The translations under genes were made by a program, and so were the position numbers. From contig NC_063015.1 in NCBI RefSeq assembly GCF_020509005.1, positions 124,001 to 188,000 of the forward strand: DNA of 64,000 nt. The letters run 5' to 3'. Positions 48,781-60,463 of the stretch are shown one piece after another; position 1 is the stretch's first letter, and every line of letters begins with the position of its first letter. Below the pieces are notes generated by a model that searched no databases, was not told where the DNA came from, and saw only the letters and a list, made by a program, of their open reading frames with translations. Source of the stretch: Fulvia fulva (taxonomy: Eukaryota; Ascomycota; Dothideomycetes; Mycosphaerellales; Mycosphaerellaceae).

Positions 48781-50051
48781 TACGTAACTCGTACCTATTT
48801 AATAGGAACTTTAACTACGGGTAGCGGCGGTATAAGGTACTATCCCTCTAGCGGCGGTAGGTTAGTATCGTCGGCGCGCTATAATAGCGACGTATAGAAA
48901 CAGTTATCGAGTCTAGCTAACGTATCGGAGAGCTTTAGCTTATAGGAGAGCTTCGAGGGCATGACTTCTACGATCTAGTATAGTCTAGTATATCGTCGAT
49001 CTAGTTTCTTAGAAGGGCGTGTCGTACGGATATTCTTCGTACTAAGGAACACCTAATCGCCTACCTTATAGTCGGGCGAGATACGGCGATGTCGGTTAGC
49101 GGCCTTGGCTTATAAGGCTTAGGACATTCTTATGTTCTCTTAGAGGAACTAATGTAGCTCGTAAAGGCGTCGGGCGAATACTTCGGCGGATTTACTATCG
49201 AGTCGCTAAAGAGTCGTTAGATCCCCGCCTACCTATAAGTCGATACGTTCCGTGAACTCGGGGTTATATCTAAGGTTTACGTAGAAAGGTAAGATACCGG
49301 TAGTCTCTAATACGTAGTTATTAATAGCAAACTAAGCTAGGTATAGCCATTTAGCCTAGTCGCTCTATACCTTATTAACGTAGGCGCGTAAGTACTGTTC
49401 TATATTCTAATTAGTACGCTTAGACTAACCGTCCGTCTCGGGGTAATATAATAAACTTAGCTTACGTTAAATCTGTAGTATCTTATATAGCTACTTCTAG
49501 AAAGTTACGATAAACTGTTTCCCTCTATTAGAGGTAATCGTGTCCGGGAGTCTACGTCGACTAAATACGTACTTTAAGAATAGGCGCGCTACATTCTTCG
49601 CCGTTATAGCTCTAATAGGAATAAGTTCTACCTCTTTTATTAGGCGGTCCGTAACGGTTATAATGTTGTTATAAGTTATGCCGTCGAGTTCGCTATCTAG
49701 TAAGTCTACTACAAAGTCGACTAATATGTAGCGCTAAGGTCGTTGTAGTATAGAAAGTAGATATAATAATCTAGGTAGCTAGGTATATAGAGATTTCGTC
49801 GTACGGTATACTCGGTAATTTGCGGTATATCTACGTACTAATCTTACTAAGCTAGGCTAGTGAAATTCACGTACTACGAGCTTATATATACGGGCTCTAC
49901 TAGGATAGCCTACTACTAGTACGTCGTAGTTCATCTTTACTATTCGAGTCCGTAGCTTCTAGTTATCCGGTACCTATAAGCTCTAGTCGCCGTACTAATT
50001 ACGGACGTAGAGTATGTCTCCTTCTACCTCGTAGTATACTAGGTATACCTT
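48781..50051 (-). pseudogene. Gypsy-4 integrase and C-terminal pol, RIP-inactivated
   Basis: On the minus strand, reading on from the RNase H at 56346-57000, the stretch from 50051 down reads as integrase: a zinc-binding region, then a core with an aspartate-containing FVVDLLDSEL-type segment near 49700, SNRGKQFI near 49515, and a YHPETDGQ-like segment near 49440. The C-terminal linker ends near 48800 with KLSDTLARLDNCFYTSLL. It is separated from its upstream half by the Gypsy-3 insertion. No 3' LTR of this element is recognisable. Confidence 0.65.
50047..50051. repeat. Target-site duplication of Gypsy-3 (left copy)
   Basis: acctt, found again at 56346-56350 immediately outside the other LTR. 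Five bases is the usual duplication for Ty3/gypsy integrases. Confidence 0.8.
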
Positions 50052-50571
50052 TGTTAGGGCGAGAGCCTGGCCTATAAGATATAAGGGTGAAAGCGAGAAT
50101 GTAGGTGCGAAGTATAGATACAAAAGGGTATAGTATGATTACTATACAAAACAAAAGACGAAGAAAGCAAGAGAGGCCTAGGGAAGGCTAGATATTTATA
50201 CGCGACCCTCGCGAGTACGTGTCCCCGTATTAATAGGGCTAACCCGTGCGAAGCCGCGCTTAGTAGCTTTACTTAAAACCTTATTCTAACCTGCCCTACG
50301 TTCCGAGTCTTCTACGTGCTTCTTCTAGGGTCTAGCGTAGTCGCGGGTGCTCGCGGGAGTGCCGTAAGTCATATAGTTACGAGCCGAAGTGAATCTGTTA
50401 AGGTTTAGTAGAGGGGTGAATTTGGAGGGCTAGGTCCTATAGTAAATGTTACGGGGTATATAATTTTTAGCGCTTATACACTAAGCTAGACTGTCACTTC
50501 TTAACGACTTCTAAGCACTCTAAGGCTCTTCTGTCCCCACCTTCTATACACTCTATAGGGAGACTATAATA
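50052..50571 (-). repeat. Gypsy-3 3' LTR
   Basis: 520 bp, same length as and highly similar to 55826-56345. By eye there are about twenty differences, nearly all transitions. One terminus keeps TGTTAGGGC, the other reads TATAATA (from TATAACA). Confidence 0.9.
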
Positions 50572-50587
50572 GTAGCCCCCCCCCCGA
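50572..50587 (-). other. Gypsy-3 polypurine tract
   Basis: On the minus strand a run of ten G followed by CTAC lies directly before the 3' LTR, the place of the plus-strand priming site. Confidence 0.6.
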
Positions 50588-50589
50588 AC

Positions 50590-53500
50590 AAAGCTAAGTT
50601 CCTACGAAGCCGTAGTAGTTCTATATATCGAGGATGTTTAGCTTTAGTACTAGGCCTAGGCCTAATGTTATAGTCGATACACTATTAGTAAGCCCCGTCG
50701 AAGAGCTTAGATTCGAAGAGCCTACCGATATTAACTTCTAGGCCGTCTACGCGGGCGTAGTATTCTTCGATTGCTTAACGATTGAAGATGATATGTTAGA
50801 TAGGTTCCTATAAGGTATCCTACTTAGGGTAACCTTGCTATTCGACTTTATACTTAATCGGCGGTAGTCCTTTAACGTCGTTAGGCTCTACGCGGATTCC
50901 CCGGATCTTACGGACGGCATAGTCGTTAGAAGGTAGGTTAATAGGCTCGTCGACTTCTACTTTATCGGGAGGACCTAGTATATCTTAGTTTTGGTTCTGG
51001 AATAGGTCCTTAGCCGACGGCCGAAGGCGTACGGGATAGAAGACGTCGTGGATCTTTATGTTCGTAGGAAGAGCTAGACGGTAGGCGTGTAAACTAATAC
51101 GCTCGGTGATCTTAAAAGGACCTAGGTTCTTCCAGTTCAGCTTCTTAGAGGGGCGGTCCGTCTTAATGTTCTTAGAGTTAAGGTAGACTATATCGCCTAC
51201 TTAGTAGTCGGGAGCTAGCTAGCGACGACGATTAGCTTGATCCTTATAGATTGCTTATACGTACACCGTCTCGTCGTGAACTTCTTTATAGATCTATAAG
51301 AGTATAGTAGCGAACTTGTCTACTACTTACTCGTTTACGTCTTCGGTAGGCGGGAGAGGTTCTTCTAGTTCTATACCTATACGAGGGTAGTAACCTCTCG
51401 TAGTATAGAAGGGAGAGTAGCTAGTAGTCTCCGAGTCCTAGTTACGAGTAGCGAACTCTACCGTAGGGATATACTAAGGCCAATCCTTCTAGTAGTAGTC
51501 GACGAAGTAACGAAGGACCTACTCGAGGATAGCGTTCGTAATTTCGGTCTAGCCGTCGGTCTGTAGCTAAAAACTGGTCGAGAGGTTATGCTTGATGCCT
51601 AGGATAGTATATAGACGCTTCTAGAAGTACGAGATGAACTAGGTGCCTCTATTAGAGGTGATGCTATCCGGGAGGCCTTAAAAGCGCTAGACGAATTTAT
51701 AGAACAAGCGAGTAGTCTCCTTTACGGTCATACTCTAGCACGGGATTATATACCGGTCCTTAGAGTAACGGTCTACGATCACTAGAAGGGCCTTTACTTT
51801 TACGCCGCTAAAGGTCTTACCGTAAGGAAGATTAGTAATAAAGTCTATAGTAATGTACTTCTACGGACGATTAGGAGCCGGGAGAGGGTATAAGAGACCG
51901 TAGGGACGGTAGCGGTTAGCTTTAGCTCTTCGGCAAGTAGCGTAGTTTAGTACGTAGCGGCGGACGTCCTTCTAGGAATACGGCTACTAGTAATACCTAG
52001 CGAGGAGCTTATAGGTCTTAGCTACGCCTAGGTGACCCCTAGAGGCGGAGTCGTAGATAATTTAAAGAATCTTAGCTCGGATATTAGAGCCTTCGGGCTG
52101 CGGTACGTAAAGCTTCTTATAGAAGTAGACGACACCTTCCTAGAGCTCGTACTCGGATAGCGAGAAGCCCGGGAATGTCCTCGCGCTAGATCTAAGGGCC
52201 TGAACTAACTCTTAGGCGTCTATGTCGGTATCGTACGCTGTTCGTACTCGTACTATAATGCCTTCGGGCTACTCCTTATTATCAAACCCCTTAAAGTCTA
52301 ATTCGGATAAGCCGTCGGTCGTTACTAAGCCCTCTTTATCGTCGTTTAAGTCCTTAGCGTCCGAGGCGTATTCTTTAGGCTCGGATTCATCGTTACTCTC
52401 GTTAAGGTAGGTAGGAGCGAGCACGAGAGTAGTAAAGGAAGCGGCGAGCGTAGGCTAGCCGTTCGATAGGTACTCTCGAAGCTCGGAAGAGAGGTTATGC
52501 TCTTTAATGACTTGTTGCCCTGCGATTTGCCGGCCCCCTCTTCGATCAACTGGAGAGTCTCTAGGGCGGCGGGTAAGGGCGTCGGCCATCGAGTTGGCCT
52601 TACCGGGCGTATACGAGATTACGAAGTTGAACCGGGAGAGGAACTCGCTCTAGCGGGCCTAGCGACGATTAAGTAGCTTGCTCTTTATAAAGTAGACGAG
52701 GTTCTTATAGTCGGAGCTTACTTAGATAGGCATAGCAGAGCCTTCGAGCTCGGGGCGCTACTCTTCGAAAGCTTTGACGATAGCGAGAAGCTCCTTATCG
52801 TAGATCTCGTAGTTATACTCCGTAGCGGTCAACTTCTTAGAGAGGAAGGCGATAGGTAACTAGGGGGATTTAGGCGAGCGGCGTTATAGTAGGACACCGC
52901 CTACTACGCCGTCGGATACGTCGGTCTCTATACGGGTCTCCAGTTCGAAATCGAAGTGCTATAGAAGCGGGTTCTTAACAAACTTCGCTTTAAGCAAGTC
53001 AAAAGCCTCCTAGCATTCGTCGGTCTAGGCGAACTTCTTACCCTTACGCGTAAGCTTCGTCAAAGGGCGTACTACGCCCGAAAATGCGTAGATAAAGCGG
53101 CGGTAGAAGTTGGTAAAGCCTAGGAAACCCTAGACCTCTTTGACGTTCGTAGGAGCATCCTATTCGACGATAGCGTCGATCTTCTCTTAGTCCATCTTAA
53201 TGCCGTCTACGGTAATGATCAAACTAAGGAACTTGACTTCGGTCTTCTTAAACTCGCACTTGTCGATATCGAGCTATAAGCCGGCGTCTACGAGCTTCTA
53301 AAGGACCTTATAGACGTGCTCGCGGTGCTCCTCCTTAGTCTCGCTATAGACTAGGATGTCGTCGATGTAGGTAGTCTAGAACTAATCGAGGAACTCCTAA
53401 AGGATGTCGTTAATAAAGTTCTAGAAGGTACTAGGCCCGTTATAAACGCCGAAGGGTATAACGAGCGACTCGAACAGCCCGTAGCGAGTACGGAAGGCTA

Positions 53501-54570
53501 TAAGATACTCGTGTCCTTCTACTATTCGTAACTTGTTAAACGTAGCGATGACATCGAGCTTAGTAAAGTACTTAGCCTTAGAGAGGCGCTCGAGCGTCTC
53601 CTAAATCAACGGTATTAGGTAGCGGTTCTTCTTTATAATAGCGTTTAAGCCTCGGTAGTCTACGTAGAAGCGTAGACTACCGCCGGGCTTCTTAACGAAC
53701 ATGACGGGACTACTAGCGCTAGAACGGCTCGCTTAAATAAACCCCTTCTTTAGGTTCTCTTCGAGGTATCTCTTAAGGACGATAAGCTCTTCTCGGGATA
53801 TAGAATATAACGGTCCGAACGGTGTCTCTATACCTTCTTCTAGCTTAATCTTGTGGTCGTAAGGGCGATAAGGAGGCAGCTCGTCTACGGCTTTAGTATC
53901 GAATACGTAGAGGATATAGTATGCTTAAGGAGGGACCTTCGTAGTAGGGTCGGTAGGTGTACGCTTCTTGTCGAGCTTCTCGAGGGCGATATCGATATCG
54001 CGGAGAGAGGCGGCGAAGACTTAAGCTTTAGGCTACTTAGTAGTAGTAGTAAAGGTAGCGGCGTTTACCTAGAAGATCTTAGTATACTTAGGACCGCGCT
54101 AAGGCGGCGGAGAAGGCGGAGGTGCCGGAGGAACTTCTAGAGGGAAGCTAATAGTAAGGGAAGTCTAGTCGATAATAGGTCGGTGTCGTCTAAACTAGGG
54201 GAGGCCGAGGATAAACTTCTAATGCGGTAGGGACGTAAGGAAGCTAGTAATCGATATACGCTTGCCTCCGAGGGTGATTGACGTGTATATAATATAAGTA
54301 ATCTTACTAGTAGTAGTCTCCGTACCGTTAAAGAGTTCAAGGGTACGAGGGTACTTTAGTTCCTAGGGTTCGAGGTTAAGAGAGGTCGCGAGTTTATAGT
54401 CTATAAAAGACTCGCCTAGTGCGCTAGTGTCTATAAGAGTAAGATTGGAAGAAGAGAGTTTCTTTGAGCCGATATTTACATTCGTAACGAACGGTTTATA
54501 AGCGTAGTCCTTACCCGTCTCGTCGTATAGGTCTAGCTATACTATATTGATCCTCAACTTCTTTCCTCTC
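50590..54570 (-). pseudogene. Gypsy-3 pol: protease, RT, RNase H, integrase, chromodomain; lightly RIPed
   Basis: Minus-strand translation gives a protease near 54480-54300 (LIDTSALGESFIDYKLA) and a linker ending in a [19 protein letters not shown] segment (about 53850). In the reverse transcriptase, [17 protein letters not shown] and [17 protein letters not shown] precede YIDDI at 53355-53369. RNase H is at about 53000-52600 ([19 protein letters not shown]). The integrase has a zinc-binding H/C region near 52050-51930, then PNRP-KYITIDFITNLP near 51860 and an SNRGTQFI-type block near 51640. The chromodomain at about 50960-50780 reads VRKIRG, then IKYKVE-QGYPK. All catalytic blocks are recognisable, with scattered TAG/TAA at former TGG/CAG/CAA codons. 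The element is dead but young compared with its host. Open frames at 52222-52410, 52346-52549, 53853-54140 and 54137-54340 are shadows or pieces in other frames. Confidence 0.85.
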
Positions 54571-54589
54571 TTTACTTTCGGTAAACGTT

Positions 54590-55800
54590 ATTCTTAGTCT
54601 TTATCGCGTCGATAAGGAAGACCTAGGCTTTTTCCTACTTAGCGGGAGTAGTAGAAGTAGGCTCGATAGCGCCGATAGCGCCGCGAACCGGGTTACGGGC
54701 GTTACGGGTAGCGAGCTACGGACAGTTAGTTACGATATAGCCTAGACCGCCGTAGTAGGTATAGAGTCCGGCCTAGTAACGGCGAAGCTTCTCTTCGGGA
54801 GTAAGCTTACCGTTAACGAGGCCCTAGACTCGAGGGACGGCGGCACTAGCGCTAAGATCTATAGCGTTACCTATAGAGACGGGAGGGAGAGCCGTAGGAG
54901 CGGCGGCGCCTAGTAGAGTAGCGAAGTGGCTTCCGGGACTACGAGGCTAACGACCTTAAGAACGGGAAGCGAGGAGAGAGGCGGTATGTTTTATATTAGA
55001 GTCTAGGCGCTAGTAGGTCTCGACGAGCTTACGGAAGCTTATAGTACCGACGTCCTTGTCCTCGAGGGCTCGAAGAAGCTCTACTAACAAACCACGGCGG
55101 AGAGTACTCTTCTTAGTCTCTTCGTTATAGCCGGTAAACCCGATGTCGCGGTTAAAGGCCGCGAGGTACTCGGCGAAGCTCTTATTCTTCTAGAGGAGGT
55201 TATAGATAGCGTTCTAGGCGGTAGCTCTACGGTCTAGATTACTAAAGGCAGTACGGAGGTCCTACATTAAGGTAAGGACGTCCGGGTAGCCGATAGTCTA
55301 CGTAGCGTTATCGATATAGTATTATACCTAAGCCGCGGCGTCTCTCTAAAGGAGGGAGAAGACGTACGTAACTTTATCCTTCTCTTACGGAAAGTGGTCG
55401 GCATTAGCTAATAGCTTGATAGTGAGCTGTGTCTTAAATGCCTTAAACTTGCTCTTATTACCGTCGAACTCGTCTAGGTCGTTAACCTTCTTAGAGGAGT
55501 ACTAGCGGCGGTTATCGTCGGCGTACGGGGCGAGGTTCTAGAAGGTGTTCATAATACCTTAAAGGTATGTTACTTAGTTGTTTGCTTGCTCGACCTACTA
55601 GGCGGTCTCGCGGAAAGAGGAGACGGTACGGTTAATAAGAGCGTAGGCGGTGTCGGGGTTAGCGTTTGCCTAGGTACCGAAGGTAGCGGCGTTCGAGAAG
55701 GGGATGTTAGTCTACTTACTAAAGTAGAATAGAGTGTCTTAGTTGTCGAGGTTGACACCTCTATCGGTGGCGTGGTCACCTATAAGGATGACTCGAGTAG
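54590..55800 (-). pseudogene. Gypsy-3 gag with CCHC knuckle, RIP-damaged
   Basis: The gag frame begins near 55800, just inside the 5' LTR. It runs through an N-terminal region and a retrotransposon gag domain (KFKAFKTQLTIKLLANADHF near 55450; NKSFAEYLAAFNRDIGFTGY near 55190-55130). It ends with a knuckle reading AGLYTYYGGLGYIVTNCP near 54770-54720, in which two cysteines and the histidine are replaced by tyrosines, each a C-to-T-type change (TGC/TGT to TAC/TAT, CAC to TAC). About a dozen stops at former CAG/CAA/TGG codons. Confidence 0.75.
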
Positions 55801-55825
55801 TTAACGGTTTGTTAGTCTTTTGTGA

Positions 55826-56345
55826 TATTAGGGCGAGAGCCTAGCCTATAAGATATAAGGGTAAAAGCGAGAATATAGGTGCGAAGTATAGATACAAAAG
55901 GGTATAGTATGATTGCTACACAAAACAAAAGACGAAGCAAGTAAGAGAGGCCTAGGGAAGGCTAGATATTTATACGCGACCCTCGCGAGTGCGTGTCCCC
56001 GTATTAATAGGGCTAACCCGTACGAAGCCGCGCTTAGTAGCTTTACTTAAAACCTTATTCCAACCTGCCCTACGTTCCGAGTCTTCTACGTGCTTCTTCT
56101 AGGGTCTAGCGTAGTCGCGGGTGCTCGCGGGAGTGCCGTAAGTCATATAGTTACGAGCCGAAGTGAATCTGTCAAGGTTTAGTAGAGGGGTGAATTTAGA
56201 GGGCTAGGTCCCGTAGTGAATGTTACGGGGTATATAATTCTTGGCGCTTATATACTAAGCTAGACTGTCACTTCTTGACGACTTCTAAGCACTCTAAGGC
56301 TCTTCTGTCCCTACCTCCTATATACTCTATAGGGAGACTATAACA
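55826..56345 (-). repeat. Gypsy-3 5' LTR
   Basis: 520-bp partner of 50052-50571. The start is mutated to TATTAGGGC and the end keeps TATAACA. Contains the U3/R promoter region by position. Confidence 0.9.
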
Positions 56346-58390
56346 ACCTTCGCCTTTTAAAGAAGTAGCGGGATTGCGTCACCTTTCTATAGCATCGTAA
56401 TTACTACCTTGAGCTCCTAGTCTACGGCGTACGCTATTACTATTCGATACTCGAGTTTAGCCTCGTAATTAGCCTCTATCGTAGGCTTCGATACGGTAGT
56501 AGCTTCTACCGGTATAGCGGCTTTAGCTAGTATAAATTCTATTACTTCTAAGTTTAGCGGAGTTTCCGTCTCTTTAGTAATATCTTCTACGGTTACGCGT
56601 ATAGAGTCGATCTTAAGGAATCGCTTAGGCGGTAGTAACGTCTAGTACTAATACTAATTACGCGGATCGTCTACCCCCTACGGAAGGTCCTAGCTACGTC
56701 TCGTTAGACTATCTAGCTTTATACCTTAAATACCGGGCCTATAGACGATACGGAAGTTGAACTAAGAGAGGAACTTAGCCTACCTCGCCTAACGTCGATT
56801 GAGCTACTTCGTCGTTATAAAGTACTCTAGGTTCTTATAATCTATAGACACTTTGACCGGTTCGATAGTATTATTATCTACTTCGTAGGCCAATTTAGGC
56901 CTCTACTCTTTAAACGCCTTAATAATAGCTAATAGCTCCTTATCGTTACTAAACTCGTTATATAACTAATGTCCTAGGATAGGAATACGTAGCTTAATAG
57001 TAGTCTAGACTTTACTATAAGTCTATCTATATAGGAAGCGGAGGGCATCCTACTTAGTACGGAAGGTCGCTACTATAAGCTTTAGTAGGATGCTCGTGTA
57101 CTAACTATCGAAAGATAGGTCGGTATCGTTCTTGAACTTCTTAGGATCTAGTACTCCCTTGCCGATCTCTATACTACGCTCTAAGGTACGGTCAATATTA
57201 ATAAGACGCTCGACGAGGTCTACTAGCGGTATCTATATACTATTAGTACGTCCTCCTCTAGTACGTACCGTCTCTTAGCGCTAGTTACGGCGGCGATTGT
57301 CGCGGCCTCGATCCTTATCCTTGTCGCTACGGCCTAGGCCGTTATTATTATCGTCATCTCTACTACTATCCCTACGGCCCCCGGTAGCGGCTTTACGATA
57401 TATACGCTAAAGCTTCTCGAGGGAGGTCTCTCGCGGGTAAGAGCGCGAGCGTAACGGACTACGGCCTCGACGCCTATTCCCGTTAGTATTATTGTCCTCT
57501 ATAGCTTAGAGTCGAGTCTTTAAGTCATTAATCTCCTTCTATAACGCCTAGTTTATGCTCTTAGTATCTTATGCCTTCTTCTTCTCCTTTTTACTAAGAT
57601 TATAAAATTGTTTATATAGATCATTAGCTTACTTATACTTGTCCTAGACCTCCTTTATCTTAGCTAGGTCTAGTACGTTCTTAAGATCCTATACTATCTT
57701 CTATAAGGCGGACTTCTCGGTTCTAAGTATCTAATAGATACGGTCGTATTCGGCGTAGAGGTTACGGTACTAGTTGTTCTAGAGGGCGTTTATACGTTAT
57801 AAGACGTCGACTTACTCGGTAGCGGTCTACGCGGTATTAAATCCTCGTAGGATAAAGTCGTATAAAGTCTTAGGATAGTCTTAGACTAACTCGGCGAGGT
57901 CGTTCGCGTCGACGTTCTAGAAATCGCTAGCGGCGATATATTAGGCTTCGTCGAGAGAGTAGTAAATAGGTAGTATGTCGTCGCTACCCTTCTCCTAGTA
58001 CTCCTTTAGCTCGTAGAGTTCTATAAAGTTAATAGCGCCTCTCTATTCCCTACCGAGTACCTTCTCCTATACTATATCTAACTCCTACTAAAGAGCGACG
58101 CCGGTATTAATCGTAACACGCCGGTCGTTATCTTGAGTCTAGGGCTATAGAAAATATAAGAGATCTAGAAAAAGAGATATACGCTTGTCTAAGGGCTTTA
58201 CCGGTAGTAGTATACCGTCCTAGGTCTATAAGTCCTACTGACTCGTTATAGTGTAGTTATTAACGCGACCTGTCGCTATCGCTAAGGTCTTTACGGCGTT
58301 AACTTCCCTAGGTATCTACGTACTTAGCGCCTTACCGTGTTCTACTACCCGCTCGTAGTCGCGTGTTCTTTAGTTCTATAAGTCTATTCC
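56346..58390 (-). pseudogene. Gypsy-4 gag fused to RNase H by an internal deletion; RIP-inactivated
   Basis: On the minus strand gag reads from about 58350 (SLFLDLLYFL, then LYELKEY-EKGSDDILPIYYSL near 58020-57950) through a charged coiled-coil-like region (about 57700-57500) and an arginine/asparagine-rich linker (about 57480-57290). Near 57000 it passes straight into RNase H: LYNEFSNDKELLAIIKAFKE, then a DYKNLEYFITTK segment near 56820. The zinc knuckle, protease and reverse transcriptase expected between them are absent. RNase H continues to 56346, where Gypsy-3 is inserted, and integrase follows at 50051. Stops at former CAG/TGG codons throughout. Confidence 0.7.
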
Positions 58391-58630
58391 TATTATTACG
58401 CGTCCCTTACCTAGATCCGTAATCTAGGTAGGCTAGTAGAGTAAACTATAAGGGCGCGCGTACTATAGGGTCCGGGAGAGATAGTTGTTGTTCTACGAAG
58501 CTACGAAAGAGGAGCGCGAGGCGCGGCGAAGTTATAAAGTAAAGCCAAGCCGCGCTAACCCGATACGGAAGGTCCGCGGTTTAGCCGGGCCGACGTAGCT
58601 ATAGTAGGGGGTCGCGGGCTGCCCGTAACA
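58391..58630 (-). repeat. Gypsy-4 5' LTR and start of leader
   Basis: On the minus strand TGTTACGGGCAGCC begins at 58630, followed by a TATA-like ctttataact and cctcgcgctcctctttc. About 150-170 bp are shared with 5792-5959. The inner border is not defined. Gag of Gypsy-4 follows in the right orientation. Confidence 0.6.
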
Positions 58631-58909
58631 TATATACTTAGAACTGAACTAGTATACGTATAGTCTATTAACGATAAGGTTATTATACTAAGAGGCGTTC
58701 TTTAGACCGAGATACTAGTACTAGAGAGTTCGCGACCTTAAGCTCTATCTAATTACACTAAACCCTACGTAGAGGATAAAGACGAACCTATAGTAGTATA
58801 GGAGACGTATACGACGAAGGTAGTAATACGACATACCGTCGATACCTACGATAAACCGGAACCGTTTTACTACGTCCGCTAGCTACTATATACCGATAGG
58901 GTTGAAATA
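58631..58909 (+). pseudogene. Gypsy-5 fragment (protease/RT linker region), RIPed, left part
   Basis: The plus strand reads LSNYTKPYVEDKDEPIVV, then PEPFYYVR, ending YTDRVEI at the L6 duplication, and continues in frame at 60864. The continuation (see there) resembles the segment between protease and RT of gypsy pol. Assignment to a distinct element is tentative. Confidence 0.4.
58896..58909. repeat. Target-site duplication of the chimeric insertion L6 (left copy)
   Basis: atagggttgaaata, repeated exactly at 60850-60863. Encodes DRVEI of Gypsy-5 in the same frame on both sides. Confidence 0.85.
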
Positions 58910-60242
58910 GATAGATAGATTTGTCATTCCCCTGTTCTAGGACCCTATCCGGCCTATGCAGGTATATATCTATTGTTATGTACAAAGGGAAACCCGAATA
59001 GGTGAAAACCCTTCCCGCCCCCGACTACTCCTTGTCTAGATTAGCTTTCCCTCTGAACGTACGTAGTCCATGTCACTACCCCGTTAGCCCCCGCTCCTAG
59101 CCGGTCTCGTCGCGCTGCGTCGTGTCCTCTCTTCCTGCACTGCTCCTACTAGGCGGTACTGTTCTAGCCAGCCCTTCTCTAGTATCCAGTTCGTAATGCG
59201 CCGTAGGTCTTCAGCGTTGTTAAGAAGTGCCCCAATCGTCCGGTTCCTCGCCTTTGCCATCCACTCCCCCCTTCCTAGCGACCACCTCGGACAGACGAGG
59301 AGTGCGTGCCGTACGTTCTGGGAGCGATAGCCGCAGGGGCAGCTAGTATTCGTGTATCCTGGAACCTTCCTCCATGATAGGTACCCCTGGAGGCCGATGT
59401 GTTCGCTTCGCAGTTGGGTTGCTATGCTACTCTGTGCCCTCGTAAGGCGGTAGTGGATGAGCTTCGGGGGGTGCTTGACCGCGGATTTTGTAGCTGACCA
59501 TTCCTTAGGTTGTCCCGCTGGCTGAGGGCGTCCACTATGCCCTACAACCTGGTTGTTCCACCTCTCTTTCCATAGTTGCTCTACAAACGATTTCTCACCT
59601 TCCCATTGTGTTGCTAGCTGTTCGTCCCTTGCCCGGTAGTTCGGCTCGTTTCCGGGTCGAATGCCCTTGTGCGCTGGTACTGATTCGCGGGCCCTTGCGA
59701 CTGCACTGGCGATGACCTTCTGTACTGGGTACTGTGCCGACTTGCCTAAGTAGGAGGTCCGTAGTCCCTGGCAAGGAAGGAATCGTATTTAGCAAGCTAG
59801 CTACGAGATAAGGTGACAAGTCTTAACCGCGCTTTCCCACTCATCTAGCACCACCGTGTAGCCTCGTTTCGAGAGGTTAGCCCGGAGCAAAAGCTTCCCT
59901 CTACGCCCTCCCTCCCTGTTTGCTCCTTAAGCCAATATCCACCTCCATAGGCCTAAGCCCTTTAGTGCTCTCTATTGACCGACATGCGCATCCGTCCTCT
60001 CGGGCTGTACAGACAGTGTCAGCCGTCGCTGCCAGTGTACACCACGCCCCAGGTTTTGACGCCCTTCGCGTTACCGCAGCCTATCTCTAGAAAGCGGCCG
60101 TCCATGTCTCGCAGGTTTGCTCGGGGCACACACCACGCCGGGCAGCGTACTCCTTGCGTTTCCACCTACTAACCAATATGAAGTTCCTTATCACCCTGCC
60201 CTCGATCCTCCCCGATCACAGAACTAATCCACTTGCATTGTA

Positions 60243-60298
60243 CGTCTTTTCCCCGTCCTAACAGCCGTCTTTTCCTTGCTCAGGCTATCGTCTTTTCC
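60243..60298 (+). repeat. Three CGTCTTTTCC repeats at 23-nt spacing
   Basis: Exact copies at 60243-60252, 60266-60275 and 60289-60298, each 23 nt from the next, with different spacers. Confidence 0.75.
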
Positions 60299-60463
60299 TC
60301 GTCGCAATCTACCATGTCAGACTAGGTGCGTTGTGTAGCGGGACAGGCAGTGCCTTAGGCAAAACCCTCGTTCCCATACCGGGTGTTCAACAGGCCCTTA
60401 TAGGCTTCGTCGCGTGTCCACCTACCCACCGCATTGCCCGCTGGCAAACACCAGATTGTTTCG

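Larger units (their letters stand above)
50052..55825 (-). mobile_element. Gypsy-3 body with 3' LTR: complete chromodomain Ty3/gypsy element (element spans 50052-56345)
   Basis: With the 5' LTR at 55826-56345 the element is about 6.29 kb, LTR to LTR, bounded by TGTTAG...TAACA-type ends and the ACCTT duplication. It is inserted in Gypsy-4 between RNase H and integrase. RIP is clearly lighter than in Gypsy-1, Gypsy-2 and Gypsy-4: TG and CA are still frequent (for example 52500-53300), and long parts of pol read with few stops. Confidence 0.9.

Noticed and set aside
50577..50586. Run of ten C as a possible sequencing artefact
   Set aside because: It lies directly inside the 3' LTR of Gypsy-3 on the correct strand for a polypurine tract, though its exact length may be unreliable.
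58907..58925. GATA/CTAT tetranucleotide runs as ordinary microsatellites (also 5781-5794, 9770-9784, 29273-29288, 33988-34006, 45074-45088)
   Set aside because: Each sits exactly at a LINE 3' end and is explained as the element tail.
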